In this document: positions 44,585 through 55,761 of the stretch, in pieces
How the letters are laid out: each line of letters begins with the position of its first letter
How positions within the stretch are numbered: the first letter of the stretch is position 1
Origin: Bimuria novae-zelandiae CBS 107.79
Lineage: Eukaryota; Ascomycota; Dothideomycetes; Pleosporales; Didymosphaeriaceae
DNA length: 64,000 nt
Assembly: GCA_010015655.1 (NCBI GenBank)
Contig: ML976711.1
Coordinates: forward strand, 296,013-360,012
Direction of reading: 5' to 3'
Program-made: the position numbers and the translations under genes
The notes under the pieces: model-generated
What the model saw: the letters and a program-made list of their open reading frames with translations, nothing else
Told to the model about the DNA's origin: nothing
Database searches by the model: none

Positions 44585-46923
44585 ATGGTTCGCAGAGGGA
44601 AGGAAGCAGCCACACCAACGGAGGAGCATCCAGGTGGCCGGCACATTTCAGTAACCGTGCAACAATCCAGATACGCACTAGATGCAGTCGATGCGCCGGC
44701 TTCAAAAGAGATATTAGTGAAGGATCTGTCAATCAGTGTGGCGGACCGCGAACTTTTAAGCCATGTCACTCTCCACCTGGTGGAATCACGCCACTATGTT
44801 TTGGTTGGGCGCAATGGCTCCGGAAAGTCAACACTGCTCAAGGCGATCGGTGACGGCCTGATCCCTGGTATTCCGTGGAGTACGCGGATACTGCTACTTG
44901 GACAGACGCGTGAGGTCGAACTTGATGAACAGGTGTCGCAGGTGGACATCAAAGAAGAGACGGTATTGCAGCATATCGTGAGTAGCGACAGGTTGAGAGA
45001 AAGATATACGAGAGAAGCGAAGATGCTAAGTGACGCGATGGAGCATTCTACGGACCCTATGGCGCCGGTGAGGGCGCTCAGGAAAGTGTCGCATGACCGA
45101 CTCGCGCTGCAATTGAAAGAGGCGCACCGCATCGCTGAGCGGAGAAGTGGTGCGCGTGGAAAGATGGCAAGGAAAGAGCTTATCAAGGTAGTGCTATCTT
45201 CTCCGATATACCTGGATTGGTTCATTGACAGTGCATGCAGCTCGAAGAACGCTTTGAAGAATCCAAGGCTCGACTGACACAGAACGAGAGCGAGATTGAT
45301 CCTGCGCACTTGAGCTCAGAAACACACGCAGCAGCCGACCTTCTCACTAACATCCAGTCTGCTCTAGAGCTAATGGACGCCTCTCGCGCTGAAGCGAAAG
45401 CTCGCTCCGTCCTCTTGGGGCTTGGCTTCAAGGACGATCAGATCGACAAGCCCGTATCCGAACTATCCGGCGGATGGAGGACACGTTGCGATGTTGCATG
45501 TGCACTTTGTCAATACGCCGACGTGCTGCTCCTTGACGAACCCACCAACTTTCTCGACCTACCCTCGATTCTTTGGCTCCAAGACTATATCCGTAACATG
45601 AAGGATACCACGGTGCTGGTCACGACGCACGATCGAGACTTTGGTGATGGCGTGGCGGAAGAGCTTATCGTCCTACGACATCAGACGTTGCAGACATTCA
45701 GGGGAAACCTGAGTCTCTACGAGCGAGAGCGGTATAAGAAAGCAAGATATCTCACGAAGATGAAAGAGGCGCAAGAGAAGCAGAAGAAGCACATGGAGAA
45801 GACGGTTGCGAATAACATCAAGGCTGCACGAGACAAGGGAGACGACAAGAAGCTGAAACAGGCGGCATCGCGGAAGAAGAAGCTCAATGAGCGCATGGGC
45901 ATCGAGGTCGGACTGAAGGGAGGTCGGTTCAAGATCAACCGTGATCTGGGCGGGTACCATACTTCGAAAAGGGCAGAGATTGAGATACCTGACTTCGATC
46001 CGCATGTGAACATGGCGTTCCCGAGGCAGCCTCCGGACCTAAGATCTCCTGGCTCTCTCGTAAGCTTAGAGAAAGTTTCCTTCGCATACCCCGGGCGAAA
46101 TAAGGTTCCTATCCTAAGCGATATTAACTTGACAATCCACCCCGAACAGAGAGTAGGTCTGGCCGGTCTCAATGGTTCCGGAAAGACAACACTTGTATCG
46201 CTGATTATGGGAAGCAGCGATGATGGAATTGCAGGACTCGTACCGACCTCTGGGACTATCTCCCGACATCCGCGAGCAAAGTTGGGGCGATTTTCGCAGC
46301 AATCGGTCGAGGAGCTAACATCCATCGCTCGCACGAACCCGCAGCTCACAGCCTTGTCACATTTGCGAGCACACTGTGGTGCGGAGATGGACGAGAAAGA
46401 AGCTAGACAGATACTGGGCAGCCTGGGCCTACAAGGCCAGGCAGCATCAGACGTACCGCTCGGCTTGTTGTCGGGCGGACAGAAGGTCAGGCTGGCGCTG
46501 GCCAAATTGCTGTATCCTCCACCGCAGCTTCTCATCCTCGACGAGGTCTCGACTCACTTGGATGCGGATAGCATACTCGGCTTGAGCATCGCACTGCAGG
46601 AGTACGATGGCGCGCTTCTGGTGATTACACATGACCGATATTTCATGAGGTACGTAGGGCAATTTGTTTGGCGGGGTCTGTAATTGTATCATTTTGCTAA
46701 GATGGGGGACAGGACGGTAGTAGAGGGCGAGAGCCCGTACAGACTAGCGCCAGGGGCCCAGGCAGACGAGCAGAGCAATGACTCGTCGGACGAGGAAGAG
46801 ACAGGGGCGCCGGCGGGAACCGTTTATCGGCTGTTCAAGGGCCAGTTGAAGAAGCTGGAGGGCGGCATGGCGCGTTATGAGGAGATAGCAGCGCGGACAG
46901 CGGCGCGGCTAGGCAAGGCGTAG
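44585..46923 (+). CDS. ABC-F family ATPase, fungal C825.01-like (743 aa, 3 exons)
   Basis: ABC-F proteins are soluble twin ATPases without membrane domains, mostly acting on ribosomes. Exons 44585-45187, 45232-46649 and 46713-46923 join in frame; intron 1 is 44 bp and intron 2 is 63 bp with GTACGT, a GCTAAG branch-like site and GACAG. First ATPase: Walker A GRNGSGKST (residues 75-83), signature LSGGWRTR, Walker B LLLDEPTNFLD, then TTHDRDF. A Lys/Glu-rich linker of about 70 residues follows. Second ATPase: Walker A GLNGSGKTT (513-521), signature LSGGQKVRLALAKL, Walker B LILDEVSTHLD, then ITHDRYF. The second Walker B has DEVST in place of the usual DEPTN. The C-terminus (VVEGESPYRLAPG, then VYRLFKGQLKKLEGG) is as in fungal relatives. 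Length is normal. Confidence 0.93.
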
Positions 46924-47309
46924 ACGGTGGCGGCAACGGGCGATGCACGCACAGCATCTCGATGAGGATGGACTTGATGGCAAGAGTACACGACGTGTTC
47001 CTCTGATGGCGGCTTATGGCGGGCGGCACCTAGGAACAACTCCCCGGTGCGCAGCGGGCAGGGCGCGTCCCCAGCTCGGCCATCGGCTAGCTGGTACGAG
47101 ACTAAATTGACGCGCTGGCAGCGCGTCCTCCTTTTGCAGCTCAAATTATCTTCGCCCACGATGGCATCCGCGTGCAAGCCCTTAATTGTCGCCATAATCA
47201 TGCATTAGCTGCAGCACACCGCAACCAGCATCCCCCGTCCCGAATCGACCTGCTTTGTTATGCTGCCGCTCGTTGTTGTTGCTGTTGCTGCTGATTTCCC
47301 TGAGCTGCC
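46924..47309. other. Short intergenic region
   Basis: 386 bp between the ABC-F stop and the zinc-finger gene start; must contain the promoter of the latter. Nothing distinct seen. Confidence 0.5.
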
Positions 47310-47619
47310 ATGACGACGGAAGCTCCCACGCCAGCTGCTACTACCGGTACCCCTCCCGCCTCCGACACCAAAGCCCCCAAAGACAAAAACTGCCCCTTCT
47401 GCGGCCAGGCCTTCACCTCGAGCAGCCTCGGGCGGCATCTCGACCTGTACATCCGTGCGAAGAACCCGAAGCCACCCGATGGCGTGCATCTCGTCGAGGA
47501 GATCAAGAAGATCCGCGGGGGCATCACGCGGCGACAGAAGGTGCGGAAGGAGCTGCACACGCCAGCGAAGCGCGAGTCGATGGTCAGCAATGCCTCGCCG
47601 GCGGGCCAGAGCGCGCACG

Positions 47620-47654
<35 letters not shown>

Positions 47655-49282
47655 TCGCCCGAGGTGAGCTCCGCGACGCACGGCCAGTTCAAGGACGTCA
47701 GCTGGGCGGGGGGAGGAGCAGGAGATGGACACACGCCGCGGGCACCCGAGGTGCGGCGGCGGGACGTATCGCGGCAGCTGCAGAAGGTGGACCTGGAGCA
47801 GCGCCAGCGGTTGTCGGACGAGGCCGAGACGGCCAAGGCTACGGAGCTGGCGCTGCGGGAGCTGCTGCGGCGCGTCAAGGAGGCCAAGTAGGTTCGCCAT
47901 GACGGTGCCGTGTCCACTCGGGTATCATCAGCTGACGCAGACGCAGCGCAAAGGCGACGGGCCCCGCACTCTTTGACTTCGACCCGTACACGCTCAACTT
48001 CCCCAGCCTGTGCCTGCACATCCTCCCGCCGCCGCCGACGCTCTTTTCGCCGACGCCCTTTGCCAGCAGCGAGTCGTGGTCCATCAGCCCACCCGGCCAG
48101 AAGCAGCTCGAGGCGCTGAACCGCCAGGTGGGCGAGCGCCTGCTTGCCCACCAGCGCCAGCGCCAGATCAACCAAGCCTACCCCTCCGGACCGCCCTCGG
48201 CGCCCTCCTCCGCCAGCAACTCGCCCCTTCCCAGCCCACCGCTCTTCGACCCGGATCCCCAGAAGCTCTTCTGTCACATCGCCGACGCATACAACAACTG
48301 GTCGTGCCAGCCCGAGAAGGTGCGCCAGGAGTGCTGGCAGGTGGAAATACTGCGCTCGTATGCACGCGCTAGTGATATGCGGCGGGATGCCGAGATGACT
48401 CTCGAGAACGCGCGCCGCGAAATCGACCATCTCAAGTCCAGCCGGTGGGCAGCGGGCGGCCCGGAGCGCTCGCCCATCATCTTCACATTGGGCGCCGAGA
48501 CGGTCAAAGAGCTGGGGAAGCACGGCATGGACCTGAGGAACTGGGACTACGACCGCCTGATCGAGAAGTGGAAAACCGTCGTGCGAGACAAGCACGCCGT
48601 GGGTGGCTTGGCTGCTCAGAAGCCGCTGCCAGACCCGTCAGCTACAAGAAGCTGCTCCATGGCCAGCATGCCGCCCCAGCCCTTCGTCCCCATAAACGTA
48701 CTCAAGACGGAGCATACGCCCTACTCTGCACCCGCCACAATCAGCGGCACAGATGCCGGTAGCGATCAGGTAGACGCCGAGGGCGAAGACGACGATGCAG
48801 ATGTCGACCTCGAAGTCGTGCCTGCTTCCAACAATGCCAACCCTAATGCACCCCTGACCACGCAGCTTAGCAGTCTCCCGCGCCTCCTCCCCCTCCAGCC
48901 CACGCCCGTCCATCCCAATAACATCCCGACGCACGACCATCTCCAGTCGCAGGTCCACGCCGCCCAAGCACATGCTCAGGCGCGAGCCCAGGCGCAAGCC
49001 CAGGCACAGGCGTGGGCCGCCGCGAGGCAACACATGAACCAATCTCGCAACCAACAGCACCATCAGCTGTCTCCTCATCCTTCGCACATGGGCTCCGCCA
49101 CGAACAGCCGGAGGGAGAGTGCCGTAATGATGGACCCTCACGCCATGAGCGCTGGCGGTATGATTCCCATGGACGCTCTCCCCATGGACGGCATCGAGAC
49201 TGGGCCGAATCAGTTCTTGAGGATGGACATGGGTATGGGCGTCCCGGCTGGGTTTGTGGGCTCCAATGACAATGGAGTGTAA
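47310..49282 (+). CDS. Fungal zinc-finger protein with disordered C-terminus (637 aa, 2 exons)
   Basis: ATG 47310 sits in a good context (gccATGACG). Exons 47310-47887 and 47947-49282 are separated by a 59-bp intron with GTAGGT, an AGCTGAC branch site and CGCAG. Residues 28-43 form a C2H-type zinc finger (CPFCGQAFTSSSLGRH) followed by DLYIRAKNPKPPDGVH, a block conserved in Pezizomycotina proteins of unknown function; the fourth ligand is not certain. An 8-Asp run comes from a GAC repeat (about 47619-47645). After the intron, LFDFDPYTLNFPSLCL and FCHIADAYNNWSCQPEKVR mark a second conserved region, then a coiled coil, an acidic stretch (EGEDDDADVDLE), an Ala-Gln repeat and a Met-rich tail. Probably nuclear; role unknown. 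Confidence 0.85.
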
Positions 49283-50068
49283 CCGTGCCCCATCTCCTCT
49301 CCAACAAGATCAGTGCCTCTTCGCTTTCTCTTTTGACCTCTTTCATTGCATCTTGGATACCCCATGCCACATTGGCACTTTGCATCTTCTTCGTTTCCGC
49401 CCAAAGGCTTTTCCCGTCAGCCTCCGCTCTGTACCTTCCTGTCTTTATTAGCGTCGTGTGGAGCGAAGCTGTATACCCTTCTTCTTTATCGCCTTTTGCA
49501 TTTGATACCCATTCGCACACTCGCAGTCCGACGAGACTTTACTAGAATTTGTCGCCTTCAGTGGCTGGGGCAATTTCTTTTGTTGGTGGGACCGGTCGGT
49601 GGGCGGATCAAATTGTGCTTTTACGCTATGCTATATACCAACCGCCGTCTGCGGAACTGAGAGCTTGACATATTCAGAGTATCGAACACTTCACAACTCC
49701 ATCGCCTCTACACAACTTTTATGCATGGCAGATCCGAGTATCCTATTGATACTTTGCACATGTTTGTACTAATTACCGAATCCAGAAAATCAGTCGACAA
49801 GCGGTTTTCCGCTGAGTGCACGCCTGCCTCCATTGTTGCTGTCATTTCTCCGCTGTTCATTGTTTGGCCTCTCACAGCCGCAAACGGCGAAAACGTCAGC
49901 TTTGAACGTTTTCTCTCTTTGTTCTTCGGCTGTCGCATCTCTTGCAGAATTCTCTCTCGCCCACGCGCGCAAGACACGTCGCATTCATTCCCAGACCATC
50001 TCCCGCAGCGCTTGTTTATAGTAGGTGGTATACCCTCAACGCGGCTCGTACTCGCGTTTCCTTCAAAC
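49283..50068. other. Intergenic region, 786 bp
   Basis: 3' region of the zinc-finger gene and the likely promoter of the decayed gene that follows. An open frame from 49721 runs into the latter but looks like leader sequence, not protein. Confidence 0.5.
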
Positions 50069-52951
50069 ATGACCGGACGAATGGTTGGCGATTACGGCGG
50101 TCTAGTTCCATGGCCGTACGAGCGGAGACCGCGCCCCCTCGATATGTTAAAACGACTTCCAGATGTCTACCGCACAGTGGACGTTGCTTTGAGCGGGAAG
50201 TACAATAGCTATAGACAGGCGGAAGCCACGGCGGACTTGACCGACGTAGCCAACGCGTTGGTAGCAAAGAACGACGCAATAGAGGCAAAGGAGGCCGCAG
50301 TAGAAGCAGAGAAAAGGGCAATAGTGGCGGAGCGCGCAAGGCTCGAGGCCGAGAGGCTGGCTAAAAAGGAAAGAGATAGAATCGAGGCGGAGAGAAATGC
50401 GGAGAAGAATAAAAGCTTTGATGAGCTTTTACGTGGGAGGCCGGTGGCAAAGGAGACGCCTAAGGGAGATCAGAGGAGGGCCGCGAGTTTCCCGAGGGGG
50501 CCGGCGTCGAGACCATCTGCACGAGTATCGGTCGAAGTGAGACACAGTCGATCGGCAAGAGTACCTGGAAGAGTACGAGAGAGACGCAGCCCCAGCGTAC
50601 CTAGACCTCGCGCACTCCTTCCATCTGGTGGCTTTGCAGCTCCTGGGGGGTTTCCCGACAGCTCAGGTTCCTCGTCCGATTCCGGTTCGCGGAAACGGTC
50701 TCGTCCTCCTCGCGACGACGACGAGCAAGGAAATGTCAGGACTCGTCCGCGCAAGAGACGCCGTCCCGACGGCCCCGAAGACGACTGGTGGCTTGCCCGC
50801 ACCTGTCCTCGACTCACCCTATGCTTGCTTCCCATCTGCCACCTTGGAGCTAGAAGGGAGGACAGCCACATCTAACATCGACGCCAGTCGGGAGAACGGG
50901 CGGAAAGCGCCTGGGCCCCAGAGGTGGCGAGACAGCCTCAACGGAGGAGGTATGTCACGAGGAATGGGCAGAGGCTGTATTATACGGATTTGGGCTCTGA
51001 GGATGTGGAGCCGCATAGCGGGACGTGGGACCCGCCGGTTGCAGTGCTGGATGTTGAGGATGAGGAGATTGATTTGGAGGCTACTGCTGATGGCTCTGCA
51101 ACCGCGTGGCCGGCAGCTGCCGATAGGAAGGTGTCGCCACCGAAGAAGGTTGGGTAGAGACGTCCGACGAGTGGTGATAGGAATCAGCGGGCTCCACAAG
51201 GTGGGAATCAACGACCTCCTCCAGGGCATGGGCATCGAGGACCTGCTCCACAGGGCGGGAATCAAAGACCTGTTCCTTCACAGGGGAACCAACGACTCCC
51301 TCCTGCCGATGCGAATCACCGACGCCTTCCCGGCGGCGGAAACGAACGTCCACCGCGCAACGATAGATATCATCGACCACCTCCTGACAATGGAAACAAA
51401 CGACCGCCTGACGATGACGACCACGACCACGATCAGCCTCCAAGGCCAGGAGGCGGTGTAGAAGCAGCGCTAAAGAAATTGTATCCTCCACCCACCCTAG
51501 AGCAACCCGGTCAACATACGATTTTCCTCCCCGATGGATCACTCCACGTTTCAGGGCCTCCGGTAAGACAGACCACCCCTTCGGACAGGCCACGTCGGTA
51601 TGATTCGCGCGGCCATCTGGTGGATGAGCAGGGCCGTCGGGTGAACAAGGAAAGGCAACTGATCAATAACGCGGGTCAAGTGGTGGATGAGTATGGCAGA
51701 ATTCTTTATGATGCATTTCGTGACCTAGAGGACAATGCAGAGTTGAAGCGGAATTATGTGCAGAGACCGCCGCCGGTGGGGCTGCAGCCGGTTGGAGAAG
51801 CTGAGACTCCTGCGGTCACTCCACAACAAGTCGTCAACGATACCTCTACGCTCACTCCACCAGCAGTGGAGAATTCACGCCCAGCTGGAGGTCGCCATCA
51901 ATTGTTCCTAGCACCGCATGAGTCGCTAGATGACACGCCTGACGATACGCCTGCAGAGGGCCTTTCCGCGAGAATCCAAAGAGAGGTAGAAGAGAGTGAG
52001 AAGTGGCGGCAACAGATGGAGCAAGAAACGTTGCGAAAGGCTGCAGATTTGGCCAAGTCAGAATACCGCAAGAAATTGGCCAAAGAACAAGCGGAGAAGG
52101 AAGCGTTGGAGCGTTGGAGCGTGAACTTGAAGAGCTAAGGAGGGTGCAAGAGGAACAGCAACGGCAGCGGGACGCGGAAGCGAATAGGAAAAGGCTTGAG
52201 GAGTCGAGGAGGGCAGTTTAGGAATCTGCTTGTTAGAAGCGAGAAGAGAAACAGCAAGCGGAGCGTGAGGCTGAAGCAGCGGTGTTGAAGCGGAAGCTCC
52301 AAGAGAGGGAAGCCGAAGAAGCAGAGATCCGGCGCGTGGAAGCAGAGCAGCGAGTCGCTGCCAGTATCCCTACTCCTACAACGTACCAACTTTCCCATAG
52401 TGGAGATACAACAACCGCTGCTATACCAGGCACATCTGCCCTCGCACAAAAAGTCTCGACGGTAGCAAACACGGCTGCAACCGATACTCCCAACAGACCA
52501 GGGTTACCGCCTGAGACGAACAGCTCGCACCACACGGGGGGTCTCCCACCGCTCGACCTCGACGTGGAGGAGGAAAAGAAAAGAAAGCGCGATGAGCGTT
52601 TTGGCAAGCCGGTCCAGAAGGGGTCTGCAAAGCAGGTAGCACGGAAGGATGCAAATGCAAGTGGCACTTCTACCGCCGCGAATACCTGACCGAATCCTTT
52701 CTTGCCCCCTCGGCCTGTTGGGCCAACGGTTGGGGACACTTCTTCTGGGTCCAGAGCGGGTAATTCTACGTCTGCACCTGGGACCGTATCGTTTGGCGCT
52801 CGCACAAGCAGCGCTTCTGGACCACCGGGGTCATTTCCACGGCGAGGCCCGGCTTTCATCCAGCATTTGATAATTACCAAGCCCCGAGTTTTCCGTTTGG
52901 CCAACCTTCCGTGAGAACGACAGCAGAGGTTGGGGGGGGGGGCTTGCACAA

Positions 52952-53041
52952 GAGCGCAGAGAGCAGGAGCGCAGAAAGCAGGAGCGCAGAAAGCAGGAGC
53001 GCAGAGAGCAGGAGCGCAGAGAGCAGGAGCATAGTGAGCAG
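52952..53041 (+). repeat. 15-bp coding minisatellite, 6 units
   Basis: Six units of GAGCGCAGAGAGCAG, with one to three changes in some, encode ERREQ/ERRKQ and end with EHSEQ. It lies just left of the solo LTR. Confidence 0.85.
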
Positions 53042-53056
53042 GAACGCATAGGCTCT

Positions 53057-53195
53057 TGTAACGTCGAAAAGAGTAGAGTGTTGAGGCAATCGTTGTTCTT
53101 GATTGAGAAGCTACTCTATAGAGCTATATACTGTGGATCACGTGCACGGGCCGCACGTACGCGGGTGGCCCAAGCTTCTATACTGAACCGTCACA
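53057..53195 (-). repeat. Solo Copia LTR with 5-bp target duplication
   Basis: 139 bp, on the minus strand TGTGACGG...CGTTACA. GCTCT is present at 53052-53056 and 53196-53200. It matches the 3' LTR at 2262-2413 (reverse orientation), lacking that copy's doubled segment and keeping a normal base composition. It marks insertion and later LTR-LTR recombination inside the decayed gene. Confidence 0.93.
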
Positions 53196-54032
53196 GCTCT
53201 AAAAGCTAAAAGTCTAAAAACAGCGCAGAGTCCAAACTGAGCTTCTTAGATGGTCAGGGTGGATCTGGGGCGGCATCTGGGGCGCCGCCTCCAGCGGGAG
53301 GAACAAAAAGTAACGGAGAAAATCCGATCGATTTTTCTGAACCGAGTAGACGCAGGTACTTTGCCCCCAGGATTTGACGAATTTTTAAAAGGCCAGCCGA
53401 ATGACGATAGTGAGCAGAGGAATAGACAGCCACGTCCACCGGAAACGCAGGGCACCTCCACCAGTGATGTCAACCAGGGCGGTGCTGCCGGCGGATTGAA
53501 CTTTGGGAATTCGCAGTTGGGTCCGAAGAAACAGAAACCCGCGCCACCTAAACCTCACGCTCACCCCTATTTCCAGTTCCCCGCCAATTCTCCCATCGGC
53601 CCCTTAGGTTTTCCCCTCGAACTGGATCTTGCCCGGCCGTCCAACGTTCTTCCAATGTACGAAGAAACGCACAACTACATGATGTGGGGCGGTGCAGGGC
53701 CTATAGGTGAGGCCACAATCGACCCAGTTACGCGCGAACAGTATCCGATACCGCAGGATGAGATGGAAAGGCTGTTGCGGTAACGGGAATAGGATGCCAC
53801 GCAGCTCAAATTAATTGAACGAGTGCTGTTGGAGAGTTGGAAGGCGTATCAGGAAGACCAGAAGAGAAGGGCCTTGGCGGAGAGTAATCTAACCCCAGCG
53901 GATTTTGGGGAGGCTATGACTGATGAGCAGTTTGCGGAGATGATGGGGTTAGTGAATGACGAAGACAAGGAGTAGGAATGGAATAGTATGGACGAACAGG
54001 GAGTCATTGGGTTGGAGGATAGGTCTGGGTGA

Positions 54033-54741
54033 GGCCGGAAGAGGAAGTGTTGTTCGCTTCGCGAGTGTCGTTTATTACAGGTTTATTACAGGTCATATGC
54101 GGGCAGAACGCTAAGCGCTAATGCTGAGGGTTCAATATTTTTTTCGAGGTCTTTAGCGCATCCGTGCTTGTTCTGGTATGTCTTACATTGTATGATCGTG
54201 TATAAAATATCATCTATAGTACGTACTTCCCTCAGGCTTATTGCTCAAACATGTTCCCTCCGTGCCGCAAGCTTTCGTCAGCCTATCGCACGGTAGCTGG
54301 TTCCAAACTTTGGAAACCGAAGAAAGCCAGGTTAATTTTCGTGCGCGCTGGTGCTATGGGCGTAGCTAGAGCTGCTGATTGGATGACGGTGAAGGACTTA
54401 AACCTTTTCGGTTGCATACTATAAGGCCCACGCCGCAAGGGCTTACACCTCGCAAGAGGATCAAGCCGGTATCTGTGGGGTGGACGTTGTTGGGTTGTTG
54501 TGATAGGCTATGTAGCAAAGTCAACCTTGGAATATAAGACTTTGACTGGAAGGTACGGCTCGATGATTAATGGACATAAGCTGACCCAGTAACGTCAAGC
54601 TCGCACTGACATGTTGAGGAAGATGAAGCTTATCAAGCAGGGATATACCATCGGTGAGCAGCGGAGTATTTAAACAAACCTTGTGCTCGCATACGAAGTG
54701 GTGAAAGTAAAGCACATCTCTCCACGTTCTCTCGCATCGAT
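54033..54741. other. Intergenic region, 709 bp
   Basis: Contains a poly-T stretch near 54137 and likely promoter elements of the next gene. No gene seen. Confidence 0.45.
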
Positions 54742-55761
54742 ATGCCTTCCTACGTTATCGTCGGCACCTCAGCAGGCTATGGCTTAGATGTATGGTGTTC
54801 TCACATATTTCATTGGTACACATCGCTAATACTCCACAGTACCAATTCCTCAGAACTATCTCTGAACAGGATCCCCAGAATGTCGTCATCGCGGTTGTTC
54901 GCTCTCCTAAAGAATTCCAGGCAAAGCTCGACGCTGAAGATCAGGCCAAAGTAGATGCCGAGAAGCAGGCCAAGGTCGATGCAGAGAAACAGGCAAAGCT
55001 CGATACCGGAGGTCAGGCAAAGCTCAATGCCAACGAGCAGGAAAATCTCAATGCCGACGAGCAGGAAAAGCCGAATGCCGATGATCAAGAAAAGCTCGAT
55101 GCCAATGGCCCCAAAAAAACGTGCATATAATCTACGGTGACATGGACTCGCACACCTCTCGCAAGTCTGCCGCCGATAAGACCGCTGAAATCACAGGCGG
55201 CGTTGTCGACTACCTTATCGTTAACGCATGCAACAATTCACTTCCAACACTCTTCATGAAACCGGCCGAATTTGTTGACAACGAAGATCTCTACCTTAAC
55301 GAACTGACACAAGCCATGCGGACCAACGTTGGTGGTAACCTGTTCGCATTCAACGCTTTCATGCGACTCATCCTCAAGTCGAACATAAAACGCGTCGCTG
55401 CTATTACATCCGCTGCTGCTGCCCGAGACTTTATATTCGAGGCCGAATACTCAGAACATATTCAATACGCTACCTCGAAGGCGGCACTGAACACCCTGGT
55501 GGCTAAGTTCGCGGCGAGGTATAAGAATGATGGGGTGCTGTTTGTTGCTCTTCATACAGGATTTGTTGATACGTACCCAAACGCGCCGAAGAATTTCCGG
55601 CGAGGGCTCCTTTGTATCGGTTTGACAAGGCGCTGAAGGGGCCGATGGCCCCGGCAAAGAGTGCGGAGATGTGTTTGAAGGTTATGGATGGATTGAAGAA
55701 GGAGCGGAGTAGGCAAATGCTGAGCCATCATGGAAATACGGTGTGGCTGGTGGAGAAATGA
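54742..55761 (+). pseudogene. Short-chain dehydrogenase/reductase pseudogene with an internal minisatellite
   Basis: ATG 54742 begins MPSYVIVGTSAGYGLD, the Rossmann nucleotide-binding start (TGxxxGxG variant). A 50-bp intron (54790-54839; GTATGG, GCTAATAC, CACAG) leads to YQFLRTISEQDPQNVVIAVV. Eight 24-bp repeats then insert 64 residues of QAKLDAEx type where an intact enzyme has a short loop. The frame shifts at a seven-A run (55113-55119), continuing IIYGDMDSHTS and VDYLIVNACNN, with the YATSKAA active-site YxxxK. A second shift near 55600 leads to YRFDKALKGPMAP and the natural stop at 55761. Two shifts make a functional product unlikely. Substrate unknown. Confidence 0.85.
54918..55109 (+). 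repeat. 24-bp coding minisatellite, 8 units
   Basis: Eight in-frame units of consensus CAGGCAAAGCTCGATGCCGA plus four bases, encoding QAKLDAEx. Later units drift to QENLNADE and QEKPNADD. Confidence 0.9.

Larger units (their letters stand above)
50069..54032 (+). pseudogene. Large disordered coiled-coil protein gene, broken by stops, frameshifts and a solo LTR
   Basis: From ATG 50069 (MTGRMVGDYGG) coding-like sequence can be followed for about 4 kb. Order: a KE-rich coiled coil (EAKEAAVEAEKRAIVAERA), Arg/Ser-rich and acidic parts, Asn-Gln-Arg-Pro repeats (51160-51460), a segment RGHLVDEQGRRVNKE, further coiled coil, an ERREQ minisatellite, and a C-terminal part with PIPQDEMERLL. Damage: TAA 50873 (perhaps intronic), TAG 51155, an 8-bp tandem duplication gcgttgga at 52103-52118 that shifts the frame, TAG 52219, TAG 52234, TGA 52687, a shift near 52850, an 11-G run at 52932-52942, a solo LTR at 53057-53195, TAA 53781, TAG 53790 and TAG 53973. 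Most stops are one C-to-T step from Gln or Arg codons. No named family recognised. Confidence 0.75.

Noticed and set aside
47205..48595. Long minus-strand frames opposite the zinc-finger gene
   Set aside because: GC-rich shadow frames; the plus strand has the zinc finger, consensus intron and conserved blocks.
49721..50068. N-terminal extension of the decayed coiled-coil gene
   Set aside because: The sequence looks like leader DNA, and the coding character begins at ATG 50069.
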